Below are positions 1 to 7,096 of a DNA stretch of 23,747 bases, piece by piece; the first letter of the stretch is position 1, and each line of letters opens with the position of its first letter. A program made the translations under genes and the position numbers. The notes under the pieces were generated by a model, which was not told the DNA's origin, searched no databases, and saw nothing but the letters and a program-made list of their open reading frames with translations. The stretch is taken from contig DASPKO010000161.1 of the NCBI GenBank assembly GCA_035628055.1, positions 1 to 23,747 on the forward strand. Direction: 5' to 3'. This DNA is from DASPKO01 sp035628055 (GTDB lineage: Bacteria; Planctomycetota; Phycisphaerae; Phycisphaerales; UBA1924).

Positions 1-1582
1 CGCCGGCTCCCGTGGCCAGCCGCTCGCAGAGCACGCGGTAGGCGTCGAGCGCCGGCTCGGGGCTGGCAAAGAGTGCGCGGACGTTGGGTCCCATCAGGTC
101 GCGCCACTCCCGCCGGCGGTCGCGCCACGTGGACTGGTCCCTGCCCCCCGCCAGCATCGAAAGCTTGAGGTCGTTGGTCTGGTCCGGCACGACGCTCTGG
201 ATGTTCTCGACCGTCGAGGCCGGCACCCCGAGGAGCCCGCAGAGCTCCCCGGAGGGGTACACCACGTCGTTCCCGCTCGAGCCCAGCACCATCGCGTGGG
301 CCAGACGGTTGGCGAGGGCGAGCACGGCCACGTCGGCGACCTGGCTCTTGGCGATCGTCCGCAGGCTCGGCGCCGCCATGTGATGGAGCACGATCGGGTT
401 GACGAGCTGGCGCGACAGTCCCCACGTCTCGAGGATCGTCTCCATCGCGTCGGCGTGGTTCTGCCCGAGCAGCCGGGTCTCGGCGATCTCCAGGGGCAGC
501 TCGAGCCGCCGGGCCTCCTGGGCCACGCGCTCGTAGACCGGGCCGAGCGCCTCGAGCATGAGCAGCCGCCCGACGTCGTGGAGCAGGCCCGCCGTGAAGG
601 CGGTGTCGGGCTCGACGCCCCCCACCTCGTGGGCCAGCTCGGCGGCGATCAGGCCGCAGGAGATCCCGTGCTCCCAGAACGACGGGAGGTCGAGCCCCTG
701 CTGCGAGGCCGTCGCCCCCACGCTCTCGATCACCGCCAGGTTCATGACCGCCTGGCGGATGCGCTGCAGGCCGATGCGCAGCACCGCGGTGCGGACCGAA
801 TCGACCGGGGCGCCGCGGGTGTAGACGACCGAGTTGGCCGAGCGCAGGATCGCCAGCGCGACGGCGTGGTCCTGCGCCACCGCCTTGACGACGCCATCGA
901 TCGTGCACTCCGAGCTGGCGGTGAGCCGCAGGAGATGGGCCACCACGGGTGAGAACGCCTTGAGCTGCCCGCACCCCGCGAGGCGCTCGACGACCTCGGC
1001 GCGCGGGATGAGCTGCTCCAGGGATCGGACCCGCTCGGCCTGGTCGGCGGGACTGACCGGCTCGGCCGGTGCGCGCGCGCTCCCGGAGGGGGTGACGCGG
1101 GAAAAACGAGCGGGCGCGGCGGTCGCGCCGAGGGTCGGTCGCGCCGCCGTCGCCCCACCCGTCGGAGGTTCCTCCTCGTGAGGCGAACCCCCCTCGCCGC
1201 CCTCCACGGCGTGCGGACCCGCCAGGGCCCGTTCGATCGCCCCGCGCAGGCTCTCCATCGAGAACTCGTCCTTGAGCAGGTACGCCGCCACCCGGAGCCG
1301 CGCCGCTTCGAGCACGAGGGTGCGCGTGCGCACCCCCGTGTAGACCACCACGGGCAGCCCGGACCCGCGGGGCAGAGCGCGCAGGTGCCGGAGGAAGGTC
1401 AGCCCGTCGCTCGCGACCAGGTCCAGGTCCAGGAGCACCAGGTCGACCGCGTGCGTGCGCACGCGGCAGAGCGCGCTGCTCCCGCCGGTGGCCGCGAAGA
1501 CGGTGTATCCCTCGGCCGCGAGGCTCCGCTGGAGCAGCTCGCGGACCAGGGCGGACTCTTCGACGACCAGAACGGTGGGCAT
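1..1582 (-). CDS. Response regulator receiver-HDOD domain protein (3' end cut by window edge)
   Basis: The frame starts at ATG 1582 and stays open to the window edge, giving 527 visible residues. Residues 1-120 form a CheY-like receiver: phospho-acceptor Asp52 in LVLLDLDL, switch Thr82 in VVVYTG and the conserved Lys104 in YLLKD. The acidic pair that normally binds Mg2+ (DD or ED) is Glu8-Glu9. A Pro/Ala/Gly-rich linker spans about 121-185. From about 190 to 410 there is an HDOD domain (LKAFSPVVAHLLRL, then AQDHAVALAILRSANS), including an HD pair at His335-Asp336 in LLHDVGR. HDOD proteins are non-hydrolysing relatives of HD phosphohydrolases that act in signalling, motility and stress control; a receiver-HDOD fusion suggests phosphorylation-controlled output. 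No kinase gene lies next to it, so the partner is unknown. No clear Shine-Dalgarno precedes the ATG. The family call is firm; the role is inference. Confidence 0.88.
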   Translation of the reverse strand, partial: MPTVLVVEESALVRELLQRSLAAEGYTVFAATGGSSALCRVRTHAVDLVLLDLDLVASDGLTFLRHLRALPRGSGLPVVVYTGVRTRTLVLEAARLRVAAYLLKDEFSMESLRGAIERALAGPHAVEGGEGGSPHEEEPPTGGATAARPTLGATAAPARFSRVTPSGSARAPAEPVSPADQAERVRSLEQLIPRAEVVERLAGCGQLKAFSPVVAHLLRLTASSECTIDGVVKAVAQDHAVALAILRSANSVVYTRGAPVDSVRTAVLRIGLQRIRQAVMNLAVIESVGATASQQGLDLPSFWEHGISCGLIAAELAHEVGGVEPDTAFTAGLLHDVGRLLMLEALGPVYERVAQEARRLELPLEIAETRLLGQNHADAMETILETWGLSRQLVNPIVLHHMAAPSLRTIAKSQVADVAVLALANRLAHAMVLGSSGNDVVYPSGELCGLLGVPASTVENIQSVVPDQTNDLKLSMLAGGRDQSTWRDRRREWRDLMGPNVRALFASPEPALDAYRVLCERLATGAG

Positions 1583-1985
1583 GGGTCTGACCGCGCACGG
1601 GCACGATGGCTGTTCCATCGCCGGACCACCCCGCGGGCCGGGCTGTGTCATCGGTGCCCCGGGCCGAATAGGTTGGTTTTCTGATGCAGTAGCTTCTTCG
1701 CCTGCTAACCCGTCGGCCGCCACCTTGAAAATGTGTTCGCGCCCAGTGCCGGCCCCGGCCCGCCCGGTGCTCGCGCGACCGCGAGGCGCACCCCGAGGAA
1801 TTGCCGCGAGGCCCGGCCGGAACCTCACGGTGGCAGTGGGCTAGGCCGACCGCGGCCCAGCCGGGCGCTCCCGGCGTCAAGGCCTTGCGAATACCGCCGT
1901 GTTACGGGTGGCCCGACCACGGGCACCGAGGCAGGCTCTACGCGCGCTGGCGTGGCGGAACGCCGCCCGGCACCAGGAGAGTCAC
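1583..1985. other. Gene-poor intergenic region
   Basis: About 400 nt lie between the divergent receiver-HDOD gene and the small membrane peptide. I see no convincing coding frame or RNA gene. Positions around 1670-1740 are richer in A and T than the surroundings and probably hold promoter elements, but I could not fix a -10/-35 pair. The inverted repeat at 1604-1620 is the only clear structure. Confidence 0.5.
1604..1620. promoter_or_regulatory. Inverted repeat upstream of the receiver-HDOD gene
   Basis: CGATGG and CCATCG form a perfect 6-bp inverted repeat around a 5-nt centre, 22 nt upstream of the receiver-HDOD start codon. It could be an operator or a 5' leader hairpin. Chance occurrence is possible in sequence this GC-rich. 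Confidence 0.25.
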
Positions 1986-2105
1986 ATGGGCCTGTTGCGT
2001 GGCGGACTCGCGGCGTTCGGGGCGTGGAAGCTGGGCGGCGGGATCATCGGAACCATCCTGATCTTCCTGCTCCTGTATTGGCTCCTGGGCATGTTCCTCG
2101 ACTGA
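1986..2105 (+). CDS. 39-residue single-span membrane peptide
   Basis: A short frame of 39 residues starts at ATG 1986, preceded by AGGAGA 6 nt upstream, a good ribosome binding site. The N-terminal half is Gly/Ala-rich with Arg5 and Lys15. Residues 19-38 are almost entirely hydrophobic (GIIGTILIFLLL, then YWLLGMFL) and end in a single Asp, as in a one-pass membrane peptide. An upstream in-frame ATG at 1899 exists, but the extra residues look non-coding and that ATG has no ribosome site. No family recognised. It could be a small regulator of a membrane complex or a hydrophobic type I toxin-like peptide, but no antisense RNA or partner is visible. Coding status rests on the ribosome site and the clean hydrophobic pattern. 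Confidence 0.6.
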   Translation: MGLLRGGLAAFGAWKLGGGIIGTILIFLLLYWLLGMFLD

Positions 2106-2535
2106 AGCCCGCGGGCCGACCCGGTACTCCACCCCCGCCATGTGCTGGCTCGCGGCTGGAACACCCGTGTGGCGCCTCGTCCGCGCCAGCGTGCTCTGAG
2201 CGTCGCGGCACAAGCCCTTCGCACTCTCGTCGGACCAGCGGGCGGCGATGGCCGCACTCATCGGGGCCGCGCGCACCGAGCTGGTTGAGGTCAGGGGCCG
2301 AATCAAGACCCTGGACGACCGCCTCGCCAAGCTGCCCGTCGACGCGCGTGCAGAGCAGCGCTGAAGAGATCGTGGGCTGCTCAACCAGCTCCGGGGCCGT
2401 GGCACCGCGGTTCGCGGCCGTCTCGACGCCGATCTCAAGGCGACCCTGACCGAAGCGCCGACGCGATGTCGCGAGCGGCCGGGCGTGTCTGCCGCCGGCC
2501 CCCGATCCGCGGGGCCCAAGCTGCCAGCCGGTGGC
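2106..2535. other. Intergenic region holding a possible decayed frame
   Basis: These 430 nt separate the small membrane peptide from the 3' end of citrate synthase. The only coding-like signal is the plus-strand frame at 2200-2460 described separately. No RNA gene, transposon remnant or strong terminator was recognised. Confidence 0.5.
2200..2460 (+). pseudogene. Possible decayed coiled-coil reading frame with in-frame stops
   Basis: One frame reads as charged helical protein on both sides of a TGA at 2362-2364. Before it is a stretch starting at ATG 2248 (AALIGAARTELVEVRGRIKT, then LDDRLAKLPVDARAEQR); after it, in the same frame, comes DRGLLNQLRGRGTAVRGRLD followed by ADLKATLTEAP. Third codon positions are mostly G or C, as in the genes of this window. 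Another TGA at 2197-2199 closes the frame upstream and there is no ribosome site before ATG 2248. This fits either a 38-residue peptide or the remains of a longer helical protein. No selenocysteine element was identified, so recoding is unlikely. Identity unknown; weakly supported. Confidence 0.25.
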
Positions 2536-3666
2536 CTACCGGTCGCCGATGGGCACGTACCGGGCCTGGTGCGGCCCCACGTACTCGGCGTCCGGGCGGT
2601 AGAGCCGGTTGTTCTCGAGCTGCTCGATGATGTGCCCGCTCCACCCGCCGATCCGCGAGAGCGCGAACATCGGCGTGAACAGGTCGAGCTGGAGCCCGAT
2701 GCAGTGGTACGTGGTGGCGGAGTAGAAATCGACGTTGGGATAGATGCCCTTGGCCGCCACGGCCTTCTCCATCACCTGCTCGATGCGGTGCGACTTCTCA
2801 TAAAGCGCCTCGTTGCCGGTGTCCGTGGCAAGCTGCTTGGCAAGCGTCTTGAGGAACGTGGCCCGGGGGTCGTACGCCTTGTACACCCGGTGCCCGAACC
2901 CCATGATCTTGTCCTTGCGGGCCAGCTTGCCCAGCACGTAGTCCTCGGCGGCCTGCACCGAGGGGATCTCGCCGAGCATGACCATCACGCCCTCGTTGGC
3001 CCCGCCGTGCAGGGGTCCGCGGAGCGACCCGATCGCGGCCGTCAGGGCCGAGTAGACGTCCGAGAGCGTCGAGATGACGACCCGGGCGGTGAAGGTCGAG
3101 TTGTTGAGCCCGTGATCGGCGTGGAGGATCATGCACACGTCGAAGGCCCGGGCCATGGTCGGCGTGGGGGCCTCGGCGTTGAGCATGTAGAGGAAGTTCT
3201 GCGAGAAGGAGAGGTCGCGGCGCGGGCGGACCGGCTCCAGGCCCCGGCGCAGCCGGTCGAAGGCCGCCACGATCGTGGGCGCCTTGGCCAGCACGGAGAG
3301 GGCCTTGTCGCGCGCCGCCGCGGGCTGGTTGTCGTTGGGGGCCGGGTCCCCCAGTCCCATGGCCGACACCATGGTGCGCAGCATGTGCATCGGCTGGGCG
3401 CCGTGCGGGACCTTGGCCAGCAGGGCCGCCAGGTCGGGGCCGAGCTCGTAGCGGCCGCGCAGGTCGGTGGTGAAGCGCTCGAGCTCGTCGGCCCTGGGGA
3501 GCCGCCGGTTCCAGAGCAGGAAGACGGTCTCCTCGAAGGTCGAGTGGCGTGCCAGGTCGTCGATCGGGATGCCGACGTACTCGAGCACGCCCCGCTCGCC
3601 GTCGATGAAGGAGATCGACGTCTCGGCGGCGACGACGCCTTCCAGGCCCTTGGTGGCTTGCGACAT
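2536..3666 (-). CDS. gltA: Citrate synthase
   Basis: This 376-residue protein condenses acetyl-CoA with oxaloacetate, the entry step of the TCA cycle, in the cytoplasm. The catalytic triad of the family is in place: His220 in GPLHGGANEG, His259 in GFGHRVYKAYDPR and Asp313 in YPNVDFYS. HADHGLNNSTFTARV (182-196) and the C-terminal ENNRLYRP segment are also typical. I chose ATG 3666 because GAGGA lies just upstream and the protein then opens with a normal N-terminus; an in-frame ATG at 3732 would add 22 unconserved residues. The length matches the short bacterial citrate/2-methylcitrate synthase class, so methylcitrate synthase activity is the main alternative; a PrpB-like lyase is encoded at 14714-15721 but not adjacent. 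It is divergent from the rhomboid gene, 155 nt away. Confidence 0.92.
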   Translation of the reverse strand: MSQATKGLEGVVAAETSISFIDGERGVLEYVGIPIDDLARHSTFEETVFLLWNRRLPRADELERFTTDLRGRYELGPDLAALLAKVPHGAQPMHMLRTMVSAMGLGDPAPNDNQPAAARDKALSVLAKAPTIVAAFDRLRRGLEPVRPRRDLSFSQNFLYMLNAEAPTPTMARAFDVCMILHADHGLNNSTFTARVVISTLSDVYSALTAAIGSLRGPLHGGANEGVMVMLGEIPSVQAAEDYVLGKLARKDKIMGFGHRVYKAYDPRATFLKTLAKQLATDTGNEALYEKSHRIEQVMEKAVAAKGIYPNVDFYSATTYHCIGLQLDLFTPMFALSRIGGWSGHIIEQLENNRLYRPDAEYVGPHQARYVPIGDR

Positions 3667-3739
3667 TGGGTCCTCGACAAAGCTGACCGATCCGCGCGCC
3701 CCGGCGCCGGTTTCGACGCGCGGCCGGCGCACGGGCCCG

Positions 3740-3745
3740 ACTATA
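3740..3745 (-). promoter_or_regulatory. Candidate -10 box for citrate synthase
   Basis: On the minus strand this reads TATAGT, five of six matches to TATAAT in a very GC-rich stretch. It would give a leader of roughly 65 nt before ATG 3666, consistent with that gene having a Shine-Dalgarno. No convincing -35 was found. Confidence 0.4.
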
Positions 3746-3808
3746 GGTGACGCGCGCCGCCCCGACCGCCGTGCCCCGGCCGCGAGCGGCCCGCCCGCCA
3801 GCGCCGCG

Positions 3809-3814
3809 TACCAT
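3809..3814 (+). promoter_or_regulatory. Candidate -10 (TACCAT) for a leaderless rhomboid mRNA
   Basis: TACCAT ends 7 nt before ATG 3822. That spacing places transcription start at or next to the start codon, and no Shine-Dalgarno is present. The same hexamer recurs before aroK, before the membrane gene at 12873 and upstream of ssrA. Confidence 0.45.
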
Positions 3815-3821
3815 CCGCGGC

Positions 3822-5003
3822 ATGCTCATCCCGCTGGGGACCGACCGGCCGCTCCGCCGGCCCACCCTGGTCAACCACCTCCTGGTCGGGGCCAATCTGA
3901 TCGTCTTCGCGGCCGCGGCCTCGCTCGGGGCGGTCGGCCCCGAGGCGCAGGAACGCCTGTATCACTCCGGCTGGCTGGTGCGCGCCGACCCGCGCTGGTG
4001 GACCTTCCTCACGCACGCCTTTCTGCACGCCGGCGCCCTGCACCTGCTGGGAAACATGCTGGTCCTGTGGGTCTTCGGCCCCAACGTCGAGGACAAGCTG
4101 GGGCGCGCGGGCTACCTCGGGCTCTACGTCGCCGCCGCCCTGGTGGCCGGCGCGGCCCACGTGGTCAGCGACCCCGCCCCGGTGGTCGGCGCCTCGGGCG
4201 CGGTCGCCGGCGTCACGGGCGCGTACCTGGTCCTCTTTCCCCGGACCGTGATCCGCTGCATCTTTCTCTTCTTCTTCGTGGGCGTCATCGCCATCCCCGC
4301 GTGGTGGTTCATCGGCGCCGCGATCATCAAGGACCTCTACTGGCTCGCCGCGACCCAGCAGGCGATGGTTTCCGGGCAGCGGGTGAGCGACGGCGTGGCC
4401 CGCATGGCCCACGTCGCGGGCTACTCCGTCGGGGCCGGCACCTGCCTGACCCTGCTGGGGATGCGCGTGCTCGCCCGGGAGCCCTACGACCTGCTCTCGA
4501 TCGTCCGTCAGGCGCGGCGGCGGCGGGTGCTCAAGCAGGCGGCCCTGGACCAGGAGATCGCCAGGCGCCGCAAGATGGAAGCCCGCTCCACGCCCGAGCA
4601 GGACGCCCGCTTCGAGGAGATGGCCCGCGCCCGCGCGGCGGTCTCGGCCCTCATCTCCGCGGGCGACCTGGCGGCGGCCGCGCCCGCCTATCACGATCTG
4701 GTCCGCCGCTTCGGGGACATCGCCGGGGCCGGCACCCTCAGCCGTCAGTATCAGTATGACCTGGCCAACTTCCTGTTCTCGCGCGGCTGGTACACCGAGG
4801 CCGCGGCCGCGTACGACCGCTTCCTCGAGGCCTATCCCAAGGACGCGCACGCGCCGAGCGTGCGCCTGATGGTGGCGCTCCTGAGCGCCCGCTACCTCAA
4901 CGACCCGATCAGGGCCAAGCAGGTGCTGGGCGGACTCGAGCCCCAGCTCGGCGACCCGCGCGAGCGCGACCTGGCCCGCGAGCTCCTGACCGAGCTGGCC
5001 TAG
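3822..5003 (+). CDS. Rhomboid-family intramembrane serine protease with C-terminal helical/TPR-like domain
   Basis: This is a 393-residue polytopic protein. Rhomboids cleave membrane-anchored substrates inside the bilayer with a Ser-His dyad. Here the nucleophile is Ser125 in VVGASGAVAGV and the partner His197 in MAHVAGYSVGA; His74 and Asn78 in HLLGNML supply the oxyanion-side residues, and the L1-loop Trp-rich segment precedes them (PRWWTFLTHAFLH). Hydrophobic spans fall near 15-37, 66-86, 96-115, 122-140, 146-168 and 195-215. From about 220 the protein is soluble and helical: a basic segment, then TPR-like helices at about 330-390 (YDLANFLFSRGWYTEAAAAY). I chose ATG 3822 over the in-frame 3747 because the added residues are unconserved and a TACCAT box sits 7 nt before it. 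The TrpF-like gene follows 7 nt after the stop. Substrate unknown. Confidence 0.88.
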   Translation: MLIPLGTDRPLRRPTLVNHLLVGANLIVFAAAASLGAVGPEAQERLYHSGWLVRADPRWWTFLTHAFLHAGALHLLGNMLVLWVFGPNVEDKLGRAGYLGLYVAAALVAGAAHVVSDPAPVVGASGAVAGVTGAYLVLFPRTVIRCIFLFFFVGVIAIPAWWFIGAAIIKDLYWLAATQQAMVSGQRVSDGVARMAHVAGYSVGAGTCLTLLGMRVLAREPYDLLSIVRQARRRRVLKQAALDQEIARRRKMEARSTPEQDARFEEMARARAAVSALISAGDLAAAAPAYHDLVRRFGDIAGAGTLSRQYQYDLANFLFSRGWYTEAAAAYDRFLEAYPKDAHAPSVRLMVALLSARYLNDPIRAKQVLGGLEPQLGDPRERDLARELLTELA

Positions 5004-5010
5004 AGAACAC

Positions 5011-5643
5011 ATGCCGCGGACCCGCCTGATCATCTATGGAATTGCCACGCCGGCGCAGGCCGAGGCCTGCGCCCGGGCCGGCGCCGACGCGGTCGGGCTG
5101 GAGATGTCGCGGCGCGGCGGCCCCGGCCTGGCCCCGGAGGCCGCCTGGGACGTGCTCGCGGCGCTCCCGCCCCTGGTCGCGTCGGTCGGCGTGCTGCGCG
5201 ACCCGAGCGAAGAGGACTTCCTGGACATCGAGGAACGCTGCCCGACGGACTACTCCCAGCTCGACGGAGCCGAGCCGGCCGACCTGGTCGCGCGCCTCGG
5301 GCCGCGCCTATTCAAGACCGTCGACGTGCCGCCCGGGGGCGAGTTGGCGGCGGCCGCCGCGGCCCGCGCCTGGGCGACCATGCCCGAGGTTGACGCGGTC
5401 GTACTCCGCCCGCGCGACGCGGCCGACCTTCGCCCGGTCTTCGGGACCTTGGCCTCCGCGGGCGGCGCCCGGGCCATCCTCGCCTTGCCCCCGGGCCTGA
5501 TAGACCGGGCCGCGGAACTGGCGGCGGCGCACCGCCCGTGGGGGCTCGGTCTCCCCTGGCCCGCCCTGGGCGAAGGGGGAGGGGCCGGCGCCACACTCGA
5601 ACGGCTCCTCGCCGCGCTCGCGCGGGCCGACCTGGGCGCGTGA
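5011..5643 (+). CDS. TrpF-like (phosphoribosylanthranilate isomerase fold) protein lacking catalytic residues
   Basis: These 210 residues follow the TrpF pattern from the start: IIYGIATPAQAEACARAGAD aligns with the K-I-C-G-I-T opening, followed by APEAAWDVLAALPPLVASVG (also typical) and a Q-L-D-G-A-E segment where TrpF has Q-L-H-G-D-E. TrpF makes CdRP from PRA in tryptophan synthesis using a Cys general base in strand 1 and an Asp general acid in strand 6. Here the Cys position is Tyr9, the preceding Lys is Ile, the F-x-P-x-S-x-R phosphate-side motif is absent and no G-G-T-G phosphate loop is seen near the C-terminus. It is therefore probably not a normal isomerase. It starts 7 nt after the rhomboid stop, so translational coupling is likely. 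No other trp gene is nearby. Fold fairly sure, function unknown. Confidence 0.75.
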   Translation: MPRTRLIIYGIATPAQAEACARAGADAVGLEMSRRGGPGLAPEAAWDVLAALPPLVASVGVLRDPSEEDFLDIEERCPTDYSQLDGAEPADLVARLGPRLFKTVDVPPGGELAAAAAARAWATMPEVDAVVLRPRDAADLRPVFGTLASAGGARAILALPPGLIDRAAELAAAHRPWGLGLPWPALGEGGGAGATLERLLAALARADLGA

Positions 5644-5656
5644 GCGGCCCCGCCCT

Positions 5657-6214
5657 TCAGGCTCCCGGCTCGCGGACCAGCCCGACGATCAGGGCCGAGA
5701 GCTGCTGCGGCGTCAGCGAGTCGGCCACGGCGATGTGATCCGTCATCGTCCGGTACAGAGCGTCGCGCGCCCGGAAGACGGCCTCCATCTCTTCGGCAGG
5801 GTCCGCGCCCGTGAGCGAGGGACGATCCGCACCATCCCCCAGCGCTTCGAGCCGCCGCCGCAGTGTGATCGGCGACGCCCGGAGGTAGACCACCACGGCA
5901 CGCCCCCCCTCCTGCGCCCGCCTGAGCATCTCCGAGGCGCGCGCGATCGCGGGCGTCCCGCCCCCCAGGGCGATCACCGCCGGCGGCCCCTCCAGCGCCT
6001 CCCCGAGTTCCCTGACCTCTGCCGCTCGGAACCGTCGCTCCCCCAGCGTCCGCCATGCCCACCCCGCCGTCGCGGCTCCCGACGAGGCCGCGACCGCGTC
6101 GTCGAGGTCGACGAGCCTCAGGGCCAGCTCCCCGGCCAGCAGCGCGCCCACGGTGCTCTTGCCGGAGCAGCGCAGTCCCATGAGCACGACGTGAGGCCGC
6201 GTCCCGGACGCCAC
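5657..6214 (-). CDS. aroK: Shikimate kinase
   Basis: This 185-residue cytoplasmic kinase phosphorylates shikimate at the 3-OH with ATP, the fifth step of the shikimate pathway. Seen: P-loop GLRCSGKST (13-21), shikimate-binding Asp pair region VDLDD (35-39), GERRFR (58-63) with the substrate Arg, the LGGG loop (83-86) and the lid segment with Arg131-Pro132 in DRPSL. Length matches the family. The start is GTG 6214: an ATG in the P-loop region (residue 12) would delete the first beta strand, and the GTG has no Shine-Dalgarno but has TACCAT ending 6 nt upstream, fitting a leaderless transcript. It is convergent with the TrpF-like gene (13 nt gap). No other aro gene is adjacent. Confidence 0.92.
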   Translation of the reverse strand: MASGTRPHVVLMGLRCSGKSTVGALLAGELALRLVDLDDAVAASSGAATAGWAWRTLGERRFRAAEVRELGEALEGPPAVIALGGGTPAIARASEMLRRAQEGGRAVVVYLRASPITLRRRLEALGDGADRPSLTGADPAEEMEAVFRARDALYRTMTDHIAVADSLTPQQLSALIVGLVREPGA

Positions 6215-6521
6215 GGCGCGATGGTAACCAAGCGTCGCGGCGCGCGTGCGGCCCCCGGTTCGGGCGTCGGAATCGAACGAGAAGCAGCGCGCGTCGGCGT
6301 GCCCCTTGGGACCACCTCCCAGCGCACGGGCTCACCCTGCCACGGTCGAGGGATCGCCGGTGATGGAACCTCAGCCTGATGCGCGGGGCCCGGTCCGCAC
6401 TCCCGCCCTGAGCGCGCGCGCCGGCGCGTACAAAGCAACGGCCATCAGCACAGAACACGTTCGCGTGCCGGCGACGGGCCGAGCGGCTCCGTCGCGGCGC
6501 GCATTGAAGGAGGCCTCGAAC
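6215..6521. other. Divergent intergenic region
   Basis: This 307-nt gap separates aroK from the first exported protein gene. An in-frame extension of the plus-strand gene runs through it to ATG 6246, but its residues look non-coding. Apart from the aroK -10 candidate and the GAAGGAGG ribosome site at 6506-6513, I see nothing definite. Confidence 0.5.
6221..6226 (-). promoter_or_regulatory. Candidate -10 (TACCAT) for a leaderless aroK mRNA
   Basis: Minus-strand TACCAT lies 6 nt before the GTG start of aroK. There is no Shine-Dalgarno in between. It supports GTG 6214 as the true start. Confidence 0.45.
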
Positions 6522-7016
6522 ATGCACCAGGTTGCCCTCGCCGTCGTCGCCGCCTTGGCGGCCACCGGCGCACCGCGTCAGCCGGCCGGCCCGCCCCACC
6601 CGGGCCCGGCCCCCACCTGGGAGCCGCACCGCGCCGGCGCCGGGCCGCGGGCCCCGCGCCCGGCCGCCCAGCCCACTTCGGTCATCGTGCTGTACACCGC
6701 CGACGTTCTCGAGGGAGATGGACGGCTCTTCGACGATGAGCCGGAGGCCGTCACGTCCATCTTCGACCCCACCACCGGGGCGTTCACGACCATCGCCGGG
6801 CCGGACGACTTCGTGATTCTTCAGGCGTGGGGCGTGGTGGATCGGCCCTACATGGGCGCCGAGCCGGGGACGCGCCCCTGGCGCGGCGAGCGCTCGAGCC
6901 GGACCATCGGCACCGCCGAGCGCCTCACCACCGAGGCGCCCGCGGGGCCCAGCCTCTACAGCAGCGACTGGCACGAGCAGGACAACTCGTTCGACCGCTG
7001 GTGGACCGGCGAGTGA
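6522..7016 (+). CDS. Small exported protein, unknown function
   Basis: This 164-residue frame starts at ATG 6522, chosen because GAAGGAGG lies 8 nt upstream. Residues 1-17 look like a short signal peptide (ALAVVAALAATGA), although the basic N-region is weak. Residues 18-52 are a Pro/Ala/Gly-rich linker. The rest, from about 53, looks folded: SVIVLYTADVLEGDG, then acidic FDDEP, FDPTTGAFTTI, and a Trp-containing C-terminus (SLYSSDWHEQDNSFDRWWTG). No Cys is present. I do not recognise a family. The next gene (7097) begins 80 nt downstream on the same strand and also encodes an exported protein, so the two may be co-transcribed up to the terminator at 9892. Confidence 0.72.
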   Translation: MHQVALAVVAALAATGAPRQPAGPPHPGPAPTWEPHRAGAGPRAPRPAAQPTSVIVLYTADVLEGDGRLFDDEPEAVTSIFDPTTGAFTTIAGPDDFVILQAWGVVDRPYMGAEPGTRPWRGERSSRTIGTAERLTTEAPAGPSLYSSDWHEQDNSFDRWWTGE

Positions 7017-7096
7017 CCGGCCCGGTGGCCGCATGGAACCGAACGACCGACACAACTTTTTTCGCGAACCAGAGACTCGCAAGAAGGAGCGGAACG

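Noticed and set aside
1600..1615. Sigma-54-like GGGCACGATGGCTGTT on the plus strand
   Set aside because: The -12 element lacks GC and no plus-strand gene follows within a sensible distance.
2362..2364. TGA as a selenocysteine codon
   Set aside because: No recognisable selenoprotein family or SECIS-like hairpin was identified, and the frame is also closed upstream by another TGA.
2485..3750. A 421-residue plus-strand frame over citrate synthase
   Set aside because: Shadow frame; the citrate synthase motifs are unambiguous on the minus strand.
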